Positions 1 to 7,404 of a stretch of DNA of 23,484 nt are shown piece by piece. Position numbers and translations under genes: made by a program. The notes under the pieces were generated by a model that did not search any database, was not told where the DNA came from, and worked only from the letters and a program-made list of their open reading frames with translations. The stretch's first letter is position 1. Every line of letters begins with the position of its first letter. Location: assembly GCA_039818825.1 (NCBI GenBank), contig JBCBTD010000060.1, forward strand, positions 1 through 23,484. Direction: 5' to 3'. The DNA comes from JBCBTD01 sp039818825. GTDB taxonomy: Bacteria > Pseudomonadota > Alphaproteobacteria > Geminicoccales > Geminicoccaceae.

Positions 1-1038
1 GTAGGGATAGTCCTCGATCGCGTCATTGTACGACCAGATCGTCGGCGGGATCGGGTTCTTCGCGACCTTGCCAGCACCCTGGAAGACGGCGTCGAGGATG
101 GCTTCCTTGTCGATCGCCATGCTCAACGCTCGGCGCACGCGCGCGTCGTCGAACGGCGGCTTCTCCGTCTGGAAGCCGAGATAGCCGACGTTCAGACCCT
201 CCTGCTCCATCAGCTCGACGTCGGGGTCGCTGCGCATCGCCTCGAGGTCGGCCGGGTTCGGGTAAGGCATGACGTGGCATTCGCCTGCCTTGAGCTTCTG
301 GTAGCGGACCGAAGCATCCGGCGTGATCGCGAAGACCAGATTGTCGATCGGCGCCTTGCCCGCCCAGTAGTCGGGGTGGGACTGGTAGCGGATGAACGCG
401 TCTTTCTGGTAAGCGACGAGTTGGAATGGCCCGGTGCCAACCGGCACGAGGTCGACCTGCTCCGGCGTGCCGGCCTCCAACATTTGCTCGGCGTACTCGG
501 CCGACATGATCGAGGCAAAGTCCATCGCCAGGTTGGCAATCATCGGCGCTTCCGGGCGGTTGAGGGTGAAGCGTACCGTCTTGTCGTCGACTTTCTCGAC
601 CGACGCCAACAGGTCGGGCATGCTCATGCCCTCGAAGTACTCGTAACTGCCGCCCGAGACGCCGTGATAAGGGTGTTCCGGGTCGAGCTGGCGGTTGAAG
701 CTGAAGACGACGTCGTCGGCGTTGAACGGCCGCGACGGGGTGAAGCCGTCGATGCTCTGCCAGGCGACGTCGTCTCGGAGTGTGAATTCGTAGACCAAGC
801 CGTCATCGGAAACCTGCCAGCTCTCGGCCAATGCCGGAACGATGGTGGTCGTGCCACGCTCGAACTCGACCAGCCGGTTGTAGACGTTGCGCGACGACGC
901 GTCGAACGTGGTGCCGGCCGTGTAGAGCTGTGGGTTGAAGCCCTCGGGGCTGCCCTCGGAGCAGAACACCAGCGTGTTCGCCCAAGCGGCCGGTGCAGCC
1001 AGCGCCAAGGCGGCCGCGGTGACCAGAAGTCGTTGCAT
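1..1038 (-). CDS. dppA: Dipeptide ABC transporter substrate-binding protein DppA (5' part, cut by window edge)
   Basis: This is a periplasmic solute-binding protein of the SBP_bac_5 family, which captures di- or oligopeptides and hands them to a Dpp-type ABC permease. The frame is open from an ATG at 1038 to the window edge, giving 346 residues of a protein usually about 530 long. A good ribosome binding site (GGGAGG) lies 6 bases before the ATG. The first 20 residues form a signal peptide ending AWA, followed by NTLVFCSEGSPEGFNPQ, which closely matches the mature start of Escherichia coli DppA. Further matches from memory of DppA are NADDVVFSF, VSGGSYEYFEGM, GTGPFQL, ITPDASVRY and MPYPNPAD. 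The permease and ATPase genes, if linked, must lie to the left, outside the window. The family assignment is firm; the exact substrate is inferred. Confidence 0.95.
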   Translation of the reverse strand, partial: MQRLLVTAAALALAAPAAWANTLVFCSEGSPEGFNPQLYTAGTTFDASSRNVYNRLVEFERGTTTIVPALAESWQVSDDGLVYEFTLRDDVAWQSIDGFTPSRPFNADDVVFSFNRQLDPEHPYHGVSGGSYEYFEGMSMPDLLASVEKVDDKTVRFTLNRPEAPMIANLAMDFASIMSAEYAEQMLEAGTPEQVDLVPVGTGPFQLVAYQKDAFIRYQSHPDYWAGKAPIDNLVFAITPDASVRYQKLKAGECHVMPYPNPADLEAMRSDPDVELMEQEGLNVGYLGFQTEKPPFDDARVRRALSMAIDKEAILDAVFQGAGKVAKNPIPPTIWSYNDAIEDYPY

Positions 1039-1321
1039 TTCGATCCTCCCATCGCGCCGACGCGAATGTTCTCGCCAGGCCGGCTACGGAAGGCGCCAAG
1101 CTACGCCCGCCCACGGCTGTGTCCATCGTCCGGAGGTCTCGGCATCTCGGGTTAGACACGTGCCGCCACAGCCTGCCTCGGTTGCGCACTTGGCGACACT
1201 CGGCACTCGGTTCACAGTTCCGCCTGACGGTGGGCTTCTCGACGTGCGAGCCGTCCGGATTGCACACGGACGCACGCCGCGGGTTGCGCTCCTCGCCGAC
1301 AGCAACGGGACAGGATCACCA

Positions 1322-1744
1322 ATGGCTCTCACCGGTTCGTGTTTCTGCGGACGGATCGCGTACGAGGTTCGCGGGCCTCTGCGCGATGCGCGGTCGTGCC
1401 ATTGCTCGCGCTGTCGCAAGGCCTTCAGTGCTCAGGCCTCCGCTTACGCGCTGGTCGAAACCGGAACGTTCTCGTGGATCGACGGCGAGGACTTGCTGAC
1501 GTCGTTCGTGGGCGACGACGGCGTGGGGCTGCAGTTCTGCAGTGTGTGCGGGTCGACCCTGTGCGGCGTCGTCGATGGCAAGGTACACGGCATCACGCTC
1601 GGTTGCCTCAACGAGGATCCTGGGCTGCAACTGAGGTTGCATCTCTTCGTCGGCTCCAAAGCAGCGTGGGAAACGCTGCCGCACGACGCCGACTGCCATG
1701 ACGCGTTCCCGCCCGGGTGGGTGCAGCTCAATGAGACGACCTGA
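1322..1744 (+). CDS. GFA family (glutathione-dependent formaldehyde-activating enzyme / CENP-V-like) zinc protein
   Basis: A 140-residue protein with the full cysteine pattern of the GFA/CENP-V fold: C7-x-C9-G, then C26-x-C28-x2-C31 (RSCHCSRCRK), then C73-x2-C76 (FCSVCG). In the founding member these cysteines bind a structural and a catalytic zinc and speed up S-hydroxymethylglutathione formation. Most small members have no proven activity, so only the fold should be trusted. The open frame extends further upstream, but the ATG at 1322 is preferred: it has AGGA six bases before it and MALTGSCFCG is the usual family start. The gene stands alone between the divergent dppA and the convergent Lpd-like gene, whose stop is 42 bases away. 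No formaldehyde dehydrogenase lies nearby to support a formaldehyde role. Confidence 0.9.
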   Translation: MALTGSCFCGRIAYEVRGPLRDARSCHCSRCRKAFSAQASAYALVETGTFSWIDGEDLLTSFVGDDGVGLQFCSVCGSTLCGVVDGKVHGITLGCLNEDPGLQLRLHLFVGSKAAWETLPHDADCHDAFPPGWVQLNETT

Positions 1745-1786
1745 GCGGCCGTGGTCGGTGGCGATTGGCCGATGCCGATCGCTCAT

Positions 1787-3226
1787 TCATCCACCCGGCC
1801 CACAGTCGAGGCAGCGCTCGACCGGCACCGGACCCATGGCCAGATTGCGGTTGAGATCGCGAAGGGCCGTGCGCAGGCCCTCTTCGACGACGGGGTGGTA
1901 GAACGGGCTGTCGATGAGCTGTTGGACCGTCCGCTCGGCCTCGACCGACCAAGCCAACAGGTGGCCCAGGTGCTCGGCACTGGGGCCGACCATCTCGGCG
2001 CCCAACAGCTTGCCGGTCGTCCGGTCACCGTAGACGCGCAAGAGCCCTGCATTCCGGCCGATCACCCGCGCGCGGCCTTGGTCGTCGAACGACACGGCGC
2101 CCATGGCGAAATCGGCGCCGCTGCTCTCCAGCTCGGAAAAACTGTGGCCGGCCATGGCGAGTTGTGGTTCCGAAAACACGACGCTGAGCGGCGTACGCCG
2201 CGGCCGGACGCGGACGTCGGGGAAGCGGCCGGCATTGTCGCCGGCGATCCGGCCCTCGTCGGCCGCTTCGTGCAGCAGCGGCACCTCGGCGTTCACATCG
2301 CCAGCGATGAACACGTGGCTGTTGCCGACGCGCGCCGTCCGTCGATCGAACAGAGGGATGCCTTTGGCGTCCAACGGCAGCGAGGTCGCCTCCAGGTTCA
2401 GCCCAGCAACGTTCGGCCGTCGACCCGTCGCCGCCAACAGGTAGTCGAAGTGCTCGACCCGTTCGTTGCCGTCCGGGCCTCGAAACGTGACGACGACGGC
2501 ATCGCCGTCGCGGGCGACGTCGGTCACGTTGGCGTCCGGGTCGAACGGGTACTCGGCCGCGAACACCGCCTTCGCCTTGGCGCGAACCTCCGGGTCGGTG
2601 ATGGGGCCGACGCCACCGCCCCGGCCGAACAGACGGACGCGCACCCCAAGGCGGTGCAGCGCTTGCGCCAGCTCCAAACCGATGACGCCGCCGCCGAAGA
2701 CGACGACGCTCCAGGGCAGGTCGTCCCAGTCGAAGACGTCGTCGTTGACGATCACCCGCTCGCCCAGCGTCTGCCAGGCGGGCGGCACGACGGGGCTGGA
2801 GCCGGTGGCGATGACGATCCGCTTCGCATTGACGACGTGGTCATCGCCGACGACGAGTCGGTGATCGCTCAGGAACCGGGCGTGGCCGAACAGCCGATGG
2901 GCTTCCGGCCAACCCTCGACCGCCTCGATGACGAAGCCGACGAACCGATCGCGCTCGGCCCGGACCCGCCGCATGACGGCCTTGCCATCGACGCGGATCG
3001 GGCCGCTTTCGATTCCGAAGAGGTCGGTATGGCGGGCTTCGTGTGCAGCATCCGCCGCGGCGATCAGGAGCTTGGACGGCATGCAGCCGACCCGCGCACA
3101 GGTGGTGCCGTAGCGATCGCCTTCGATGAGAACGACGCTGTCAGTGTGCTCGCGGGCCGACCGATAGGCGCTCATCCCGGCGGTGCCGGCACCGATGATC
3201 GCGACGTCGACGTCGATGTTGGTCAT
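1787..3226 (-). CDS. Dihydrolipoyl dehydrogenase-like FAD/NAD(P) disulfide oxidoreductase
   Basis: A 479-residue class I pyridine nucleotide-disulfide oxidoreductase (the lipoamide dehydrogenase, glutathione reductase and mercuric reductase family). The FAD-binding GAGTAG is at residues 12-17, and the redox-active pair is C43 and C48 in TTCARVGCMPSK. A NAD(P)-binding GGGVIGLELA lies near residue 175, ATGRRPN marks the second FAD contact, and H444/E449 (HPVVEE) form the catalytic dyad from the partner subunit. The ATG at 3226 has AAGGA seven bases upstream; the frame continues further upstream but that part is not conserved. No E2 or E1 subunits of a 2-oxoacid dehydrogenase are near, so lipoamide is not an obvious substrate. 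It follows the flavoprotein at 3258-4847 by 31 bases on the same strand, suggesting one operon. The C-terminus carries an extra CLDC pair (C472, C475). Confidence 0.93.
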   Translation of the reverse strand: MTNIDVDVAIIGAGTAGMSAYRSAREHTDSVVLIEGDRYGTTCARVGCMPSKLLIAAADAAHEARHTDLFGIESGPIRVDGKAVMRRVRAERDRFVGFVIEAVEGWPEAHRLFGHARFLSDHRLVVGDDHVVNAKRIVIATGSSPVVPPAWQTLGERVIVNDDVFDWDDLPWSVVVFGGGVIGLELAQALHRLGVRVRLFGRGGGVGPITDPEVRAKAKAVFAAEYPFDPDANVTDVARDGDAVVVTFRGPDGNERVEHFDYLLAATGRRPNVAGLNLEATSLPLDAKGIPLFDRRTARVGNSHVFIAGDVNAEVPLLHEAADEGRIAGDNAGRFPDVRVRPRRTPLSVVFSEPQLAMAGHSFSELESSGADFAMGAVSFDDQGRARVIGRNAGLLRVYGDRTTGKLLGAEMVGPSAEHLGHLLAWSVEAERTVQQLIDSPFYHPVVEEGLRTALRDLNRNLAMGPVPVERCLDCGPGG

Positions 3227-3257
3227 GATCGGTCCTTCTGAGTTTTTTGGTCCTCGT

Positions 3258-4847
3258 TCAGGCGTCGAGGACGAGTCGCGGGCCCTTGGCGCGGCTGACA
3301 CAGGTACAGAACCGTCCCCGCGCCCGTTCTGCCGGGGACAGCGCCGTGTCCCGATGATCGGGTTCGCCCTCGACAACTCTGACCGCACAGGTGCCGCAGG
3401 TCCCCGTCCGGCAGCTGAACGGCTGATCGATCCCCGCATCCAGCATGGCTTCCAGAATCGTCTGGTCGGCCCCGATCTGCAAGGTCCGGCCGCTGTCGGT
3501 CAGCTCGACCTCCAAGGGCACATCGCCCGGGCGGCTGGTCGGAGCCGTGAAACGTTCGAACCGCACCCTCTCCGGATCGAGGTTCTGTTCGGCGGCTGCT
3601 GCCGTCACCGCTTCGATCAAGCGTTCCGGGCCGCAGACGTAGAACATGGCGTGGGCTGGGGCCGCGGCGAGTGCCGCCGGCACGTCGAGTCGGACGTCGT
3701 CGCTGGTGTGGAACGTGACGGCGTCGCCGGCCAGCGTGCGAAGCTCCTCGGCATAGGCCAGATCGTTCGCGGATCGCGCGCTGTAGTGGAGACGGAAGGC
3801 ACGGCCGTTCGCGTGCAACGCGTGGGCCATCGCCTTCAGGGGTGTGATACCTATGCCGCCGGCCATGAGCACGGCAGGGCGGTCGTCCTCGTGGAGGGCA
3901 TATCCTTCCACCGGCAGACCCGCATTGACGACCTGACCGAGCTGATAATCGCGATGCAGGGCCACGGACCCACCGCGTCCGGCGTCCTCGCGCAGGACCG
4001 CGATCTCGTAGGCATCGCCGCGCGCCGGGTCACTGGCGATGGAGTAGGTGCGGACATCGAGCATGCCATCGGCAAGCCGGACCGGGACCGGCAGATGCGC
4101 TCCGGCGCCGACGGTTGGCAAAGCACTGCCGTCCACTGACCGTAGCTCGTAGGCGCGGACGCGCGGAGTGAGCTGGCGTACGCCGCTCACCAGGAGTTGC
4201 AGCGGGCCATCGCCAAGCGCCTCACTTGGCGGGCCGCCCCGGTCGCGGAGCCGGCGGTTCTCGTCGGCCAGCTCGTCGACGCGGACGGTGATCGGCGCCA
4301 GCACTTCGGCGAGCTCCGCCTCGCTGAACCGGGGCGTGATGTGCTGCGGGCAGTTCCAGTCGTAGGCGTCGACGGTGATCAGTAGCGCGCGCTCGATCCG
4401 TGCGTCGTAGCTTGGCACCGCAAGTCGGGCCATCAGCGCCGGGTCTTCGTCGGCGTCGACGATGCGGGTGCGGCCCCAGAGCTTGAGCCGGCGGCGGTTC
4501 GGGTAGTCCATCAAGATCAGCGCGATACGATCGTTGGCGGTCAGATTGCCGACGCTCAGATACTGGGTGTTGCCGCGGAAATCGGCGAAGCCCAGGGTCG
4601 CGTCGTCGATGACCCGGAGGAAGCCCGCGGGCCCTCCCCGGAACTGCACGTAGGGCCAGCCGTCCTCGTTGACCGTCGCCTGATAGAAGCCGTCGCGCCG
4701 CTCGATGAACGATCGCTCGCGTGTGGTCAGCCGATCCTTGCGCTGGTTGGAGGTCTCGGCCCACCGGTTCGCCTCGCGTGAGCCATAGCGGGTCTGGGCG
4801 GCTTTCACCGCCGGTGTGAAGGTGATGTCGGCAAAGGCTTGGCTCAT
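3258..4847 (-). CDS. Three-domain flavoprotein: PNPOx-like + ferredoxin reductase + [2Fe-2S] ferredoxin
   Basis: A 529-residue fusion. Residues about 35-190 form a pyridoxamine-phosphate-oxidase-like split barrel (YVQFRGGPAGFLRVID, DFRGNTQYLSVGN), likely to bind FMN or another flavin. Residues about 213-435 are a ferredoxin-NAD(P) reductase module: R266-T-Y-S binds flavin, GGIGITPLK at 330-338 and YVCGPERL at 403-410 bind the nicotinamide nucleotide. Residues about 443-529 are a plant-type ferredoxin with cluster ligands C479, C484, C487 and C516. The reductase-ferredoxin half resembles phthalate dioxygenase reductase and VanB, which pass electrons from NAD(P)H to an oxygenase; here the acceptor may be the fused split barrel. 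The ATG at 4847 is preferred because GGAGGG precedes it by 7 bases. It is the first gene of the operon with the Lpd-like gene and is divergent from a LysR gene, a likely regulator. The substrate is unknown. Confidence 0.92.
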   Translation of the reverse strand: MSQAFADITFTPAVKAAQTRYGSREANRWAETSNQRKDRLTTRERSFIERRDGFYQATVNEDGWPYVQFRGGPAGFLRVIDDATLGFADFRGNTQYLSVGNLTANDRIALILMDYPNRRRLKLWGRTRIVDADEDPALMARLAVPSYDARIERALLITVDAYDWNCPQHITPRFSEAELAEVLAPITVRVDELADENRRLRDRGGPPSEALGDGPLQLLVSGVRQLTPRVRAYELRSVDGSALPTVGAGAHLPVPVRLADGMLDVRTYSIASDPARGDAYEIAVLREDAGRGGSVALHRDYQLGQVVNAGLPVEGYALHEDDRPAVLMAGGIGITPLKAMAHALHANGRAFRLHYSARSANDLAYAEELRTLAGDAVTFHTSDDVRLDVPAALAAAPAHAMFYVCGPERLIEAVTAAAAEQNLDPERVRFERFTAPTSRPGDVPLEVELTDSGRTLQIGADQTILEAMLDAGIDQPFSCRTGTCGTCAVRVVEGEPDHRDTALSPAERARGRFCTCVSRAKGPRLVLDA

Positions 4848-4870
4848 CGCCGCGCCCTCCATCGATGGAT

Positions 4871-4888
4871 GGCCGGAACGGTCCGGCC
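4871..4888. promoter_or_regulatory. Inverted repeat upstream of the flavoprotein gene, candidate operator
   Basis: GGCCGGA and TCCGGCC form a perfect 7-bp inverted repeat separated by 4 bases, in the 124-bp space between the divergent flavoprotein and LysR genes and 24 bases before the flavoprotein ATG. It could be an operator for the adjacent LysR protein or a leader hairpin. The sequence alone cannot decide. Confidence 0.35.
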
Positions 4889-4942
4889 CGTGGCCCAGAC
4901 GATGGCGCTTGCCGTGATCAGAAAGAATAAGCGTAATGTGGA

Positions 4943-4973
4943 ATCGATCGTTGCAAATCATGGAATGATCGAT
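4943..4973. promoter_or_regulatory. Inverted repeat over the LysR start codon, candidate autoregulatory site
   Basis: ATCGATC (4943-4949) and GATCGAT (4967-4973) are perfect inverted copies with 17 bases between them. The right arm runs into the ATG of the LysR gene at 4972. LysR proteins often repress their own gene from sites in the shared divergent region, so this is a reasonable candidate, but CGATCG-like words are frequent in GC-rich DNA. Confidence 0.3.
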
Positions 4974-5871
4974 GGATCGAATCCACGGCATGAGTGTGTT
5001 CGTCGCTGTGGCGGAGCAAGGCGGCTTTGCCGCCGCCGCGCGCCAGCTGCGACTGTCGGCGCCATCCGTCACCCGTGCCGTCGCTGCGCTCGAGGATCGG
5101 CTCGGCGTGCGCTTGCTCGTCCGAACGACTCGCCGTGTGCGGCTCACCGAGCCAGGCGCGCGGTACCTTGCCGACTGCCGACGTCTTCTTGCCGAGATCG
5201 ACGAGGCAGGCGCGGTCGCCGCCGGTAGCCACGGGGCCCCGCGCGGCGAACTGGTGATCACCGCACCGACCCAGTTCGGGCGACTGCACATCGTGCCCAC
5301 GCTTCCGGCGTTCCTCGCGCGCTATCCCGAGGTGACGCTGCGCGGCTTGCTGCTCGATCGGGTGGTCGATCTGGTCGACGAGGGTGTCGACGTCGCGCTC
5401 AGGATCGCCGCGCTGCCGCCGTCGTCGCTGATCGCCCGCAAGGTCGGTGCGGTCCGACAGGTCGTCGTCGGCAGCCCCAGCTACCTCCGCGATCGACCTG
5501 AGCCGCAGCATCCCCGCGAGCTCGTCGACCACGTGTTGGTGGCGGCGTCGTCGCTGATGACGGGCGAGGCTTGGCCGTTCGAAGAGGGCGGCCGTATGGT
5601 TGGCCAGAAGGTGCGGAGCCGATTGTCGTTGAGCACCCCGGACGCTGCCCTCGACGCCGTGCGCGCCGGATTCGGCCTGACCCGGGTGCCCTCTTATCAG
5701 GTGGCGGACGACCTCGAGGCCGGCCGCCTGGTGGCGGTACTGGAGCGGTTCGCACCGCCGCCGGTCCCGGTCAGTCTCGTCCGCCACGGCGACCGACGCG
5801 CATCCGCCAAGGTCCGCGCGTTCGTCGACTTCATGATCGACCGACTGGAATCCAGCCCGGCGCTCCGCTGA
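4972..5871 (+). CDS. LysR family transcriptional regulator (CrgA/DsdC-like group)
   Basis: A 299-residue LysR-type regulator of normal family length. The N-terminal winged helix-turn-helix spans about residues 3-60 (FVAVAEQGGFAAAARQL, SAPSVTRAVAALEDRLG, LLVRTTRRVRLTEPG), followed by a linker helix and a periplasmic-binding-like effector domain from about residue 90 (GELVITAPTQFGR). The opening MDRIHGMSVFVAVAEQG is the typical start of the group that begins MDRLxxMxVFVxVVExGSF, supporting the ATG at 4972 rather than the later in-frame ATG; GGAA precedes it by 6 bases. It is divergent from the flavoprotein/Lpd operon with 124 bases between the start codons, the classic arrangement for a LysR protein and its target. 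The effector is unknown. Confidence 0.95.
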   Translation: MDRIHGMSVFVAVAEQGGFAAAARQLRLSAPSVTRAVAALEDRLGVRLLVRTTRRVRLTEPGARYLADCRRLLAEIDEAGAVAAGSHGAPRGELVITAPTQFGRLHIVPTLPAFLARYPEVTLRGLLLDRVVDLVDEGVDVALRIAALPPSSLIARKVGAVRQVVVGSPSYLRDRPEPQHPRELVDHVLVAASSLMTGEAWPFEEGGRMVGQKVRSRLSLSTPDAALDAVRAGFGLTRVPSYQVADDLEAGRLVAVLERFAPPPVPVSLVRHGDRRASAKVRAFVDFMIDRLESSPALR

Positions 5872-5884
5872 GAGTGCCGTCGGA

Positions 5885-5898
5885 GGATCGCTCGATCC
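5885..5898. terminator. Possible hairpin between two convergent LysR genes
   Basis: GGATCG and CGATCC form a perfect 6-bp inverted repeat with a 2-base centre in the 45-bp gap between the two convergent LysR genes. There is no T-tract on either side, so a terminator role is only a suggestion from position. Confidence 0.2.
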
Positions 5899-5916
5899 CA
5901 ACGCTTTGGAGGTTCG

Positions 5917-6801
5917 TCAGCTCGCGGTTTCGCTCACGAGGTCGCGCAGGATCGCAACGAACGCCAACACGACGTCGCAGTCTTCCGGGGTTTCGCGAAA
6001 TGCAAGAAAGAGCTCGATCGGCTCGCGCCGCAGTGGCTCCGTCGGCAGCACGATCAGCTCGCTCGCCTCGAGGTGCGACTCTGCGACGTGTCGCGGCAGC
6101 CAAGCGTAGGCGCCGCCGTCCAGGATTAGTGGCATCAAGGCGCTGCAATGGCTGAACCGCCAGTGCTTGGCGCGCGCGTCGGCTGAGCCGTGCCTTGGCA
6201 TGTCGTCGATTGCCGCTTCCAGGTGTTGCGAGAGGTCGTGCTCGCCGATCGTCGGCCTTCGCGCCAGCGGATGCGTCGGCGCGGCGACGCAAACGCGATC
6301 GACCGCGATGAGCGCCTCCTTGTTCCACGACCCGTTGAGCTGGGTCGCGATGGCGATCCGCACGTAACCTTCGTCGAGCAGGTCCGCTGCAGCCGTGTTG
6401 TTGGTCTGATGGACGCGCACCGACAAGTTCGGAAAGAGCTGCGCCAGCTCCTTCAGCGCCCGGACGCTCATGGTCGACGGGAAAGTCGAATCCATCGCGA
6501 TCGGCAACTCGCCTACGCCTTCGAGGCATTCGATGCAGCTGGTCCGGCAGATCTGTTCCGCGACCCGCGCCTTTTCGATCACGTCGTTCGCGTATGGCAA
6601 CAACATCTTGCCGACGTGCGTGACGGCCAATCTCCGGGCCTTCATTTCGAACAGTCGCTGTCCGAACAACGTCTCCATTTTATGGACGGCATGATTGATT
6701 GCCGAAGGTGTCTTGTTGAGGTGCTGAGACGCTTTCTGAAAACTGCCAAACTCTGCTGTGGCAACGAACGCACGCCACTGTTCCAGGCTGATTCGCAGCA
6801 T
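5917..6801 (-). CDS. LysR family transcriptional regulator
   Basis: A 294-residue LysR-type regulator, convergent with the first LysR gene. The helix-turn-helix covers about residues 4-62 (QWRAFVATAEFGSFQKASQHLN, then SAINHAVHKMETLFGQRLF), followed by an effector-binding domain with HPLARRP near residue 185. It is clearly not a recent copy of the first regulator: the two share only general family features. The ATG at 6801 gives the usual family start; the ribosome binding site is weak. LysR genes usually sit divergent from their target, but upstream of this one there is about 600 bp without a convincing gene and then the 3' end of the liv operon, so its target is probably elsewhere or has been lost. 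Codon use is slightly less GC-rich than in its neighbours. Confidence 0.94.
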   Translation of the reverse strand: MLRISLEQWRAFVATAEFGSFQKASQHLNKTPSAINHAVHKMETLFGQRLFEMKARRLAVTHVGKMLLPYANDVIEKARVAEQICRTSCIECLEGVGELPIAMDSTFPSTMSVRALKELAQLFPNLSVRVHQTNNTAAADLLDEGYVRIAIATQLNGSWNKEALIAVDRVCVAAPTHPLARRPTIGEHDLSQHLEAAIDDMPRHGSADARAKHWRFSHCSALMPLILDGGAYAWLPRHVAESHLEASELIVLPTEPLRREPIELFLAFRETPEDCDVVLAFVAILRDLVSETAS

Positions 6802-6870
6802 CGTTCTATCCGCTGTTTCCGCATCGTTGACGCGTAGGTCCGGGCCCTCGACGTCACCCGGTCACGGCAT

Positions 6871-6903
6871 CGCGCTGGGTCCGGGTACGTAAACCCAGGC
6901 GCG
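6871..6903. promoter_or_regulatory. Imperfect inverted repeat upstream of the second LysR gene
   Basis: CGCGCTGGGT (6871-6880) pairs with ACCCAGGCGCG (6893-6903) over 10 bp with one bulged base and a 12-base loop. It lies 70 bases before the LysR start codon. It may be an operator or a leader hairpin; no regulator can be assigned. Confidence 0.3.
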
Positions 6904-7069
6904 TGGACGATGACCGTCCTCACCGAGCCGAGCAGGAAGGCCGATCGCGCCACATTCGTCGACGCGGACCCAAACTCCCTACACTGCCGACGCACGGCGT
7001 TCCGGGATGTTCCATCCAAGGTTGGGGCAGGGTGTCGCTGCCGCTCTCGAGGCGACGGCCAACGTCGTA

Positions 7070-7081
7070 TCATTGCAATGA
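7070..7081. promoter_or_regulatory. Perfect 12-bp palindrome TCATTGCAATGA
   Basis: TCATTGCAATGA is its own reverse complement and is AT-rich compared with its surroundings, which makes it a better operator candidate than GC-rich chance repeats. No recognised gene starts next to it. Confidence 0.25.
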
Positions 7082-7310
7082 AATGAGTAGCCTGTTTCGA
7101 CAGTACGATGGAGCAATGAAGGGCTCTGTCGCCAGACTGTCCAACTCGCGAGCCTAATCGCCGTGGTGTGTTTCCCGACCAATCATTCGGTGCAGTGACT
7201 CGCTGAACTTTTTTCGCGCGCGGCTCTTCGCCTCATCGAGTGCGATCGTCGGCGACGCAGGTCAATGCGGAGTATCGGCATGCCGTGGGTAAGTCATTGG
7301 TGGTGTGTCG

Positions 7311-7327
7311 GCGTCGCCAAGCGACGC
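7311..7327 (-). terminator. Hairpin downstream of livM, possible end of the liv operon
   Basis: GCGTCGC and GCGACGC form a perfect 7-bp stem with a 3-base loop, about 78 bases past the livM stop in the direction of transcription. No T-tract follows on the minus strand, so it is not a standard intrinsic terminator and may only protect the transcript end. Confidence 0.3.
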
Positions 7328-7404
7328 ACGCGGCGCGACCTTCCGTTCGGCTTCGGCATCCGAGCACCGCGCGGCTGCTGATCTGGACACACGTATCGCG
7401 GGGC

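Larger units (their letters stand above)
6802..7404. other. Intergenic stretch without a convincing gene (603 bp)
   Basis: This lies between the start of the second LysR gene and the end of livM. Short open frames exist on both strands (for example 6903-7157 on the plus strand) but none has a family-like sequence, a ribosome binding site or the usual third-position bias. It contains three symmetric elements (6871-6903, 7070-7081, 7311-7327) and a run of six T at about 7209-7214. It may hold the LysR promoter, the end of the liv transcript and possibly remains of a lost gene; I cannot identify any. Confidence 0.6.

Noticed and set aside
274..1155. A 293-codon plus-strand frame over dppA
   Set aside because: It is antisense to a clear DppA sequence and lacks any domain.
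1252..1272. A 6-bp inverted repeat (CGTCCG/CGGACG) upstream of the GFA gene
   Set aside because: Short, GC-rich and with no supporting context; such repeats are expected by chance in this composition.
1751..3241. A 496-codon open frame on the plus strand opposite the Lpd-like gene
   Set aside because: The minus-strand frame has full FAD, disulfide and NAD(P) motifs; this one has none and is rich in Asp, Arg and Val.
3227..3439. A 71-residue N-terminal extension of the Lpd-like protein
   Set aside because: It overlaps the ferredoxin end of the preceding gene, has no conserved sequence, and the ATG at 3226 has a proper ribosome binding site.
6903..7157. An 84-codon frame in the gene-free region
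   Set aside because: No ribosome binding site, no family resemblance and no coding bias.
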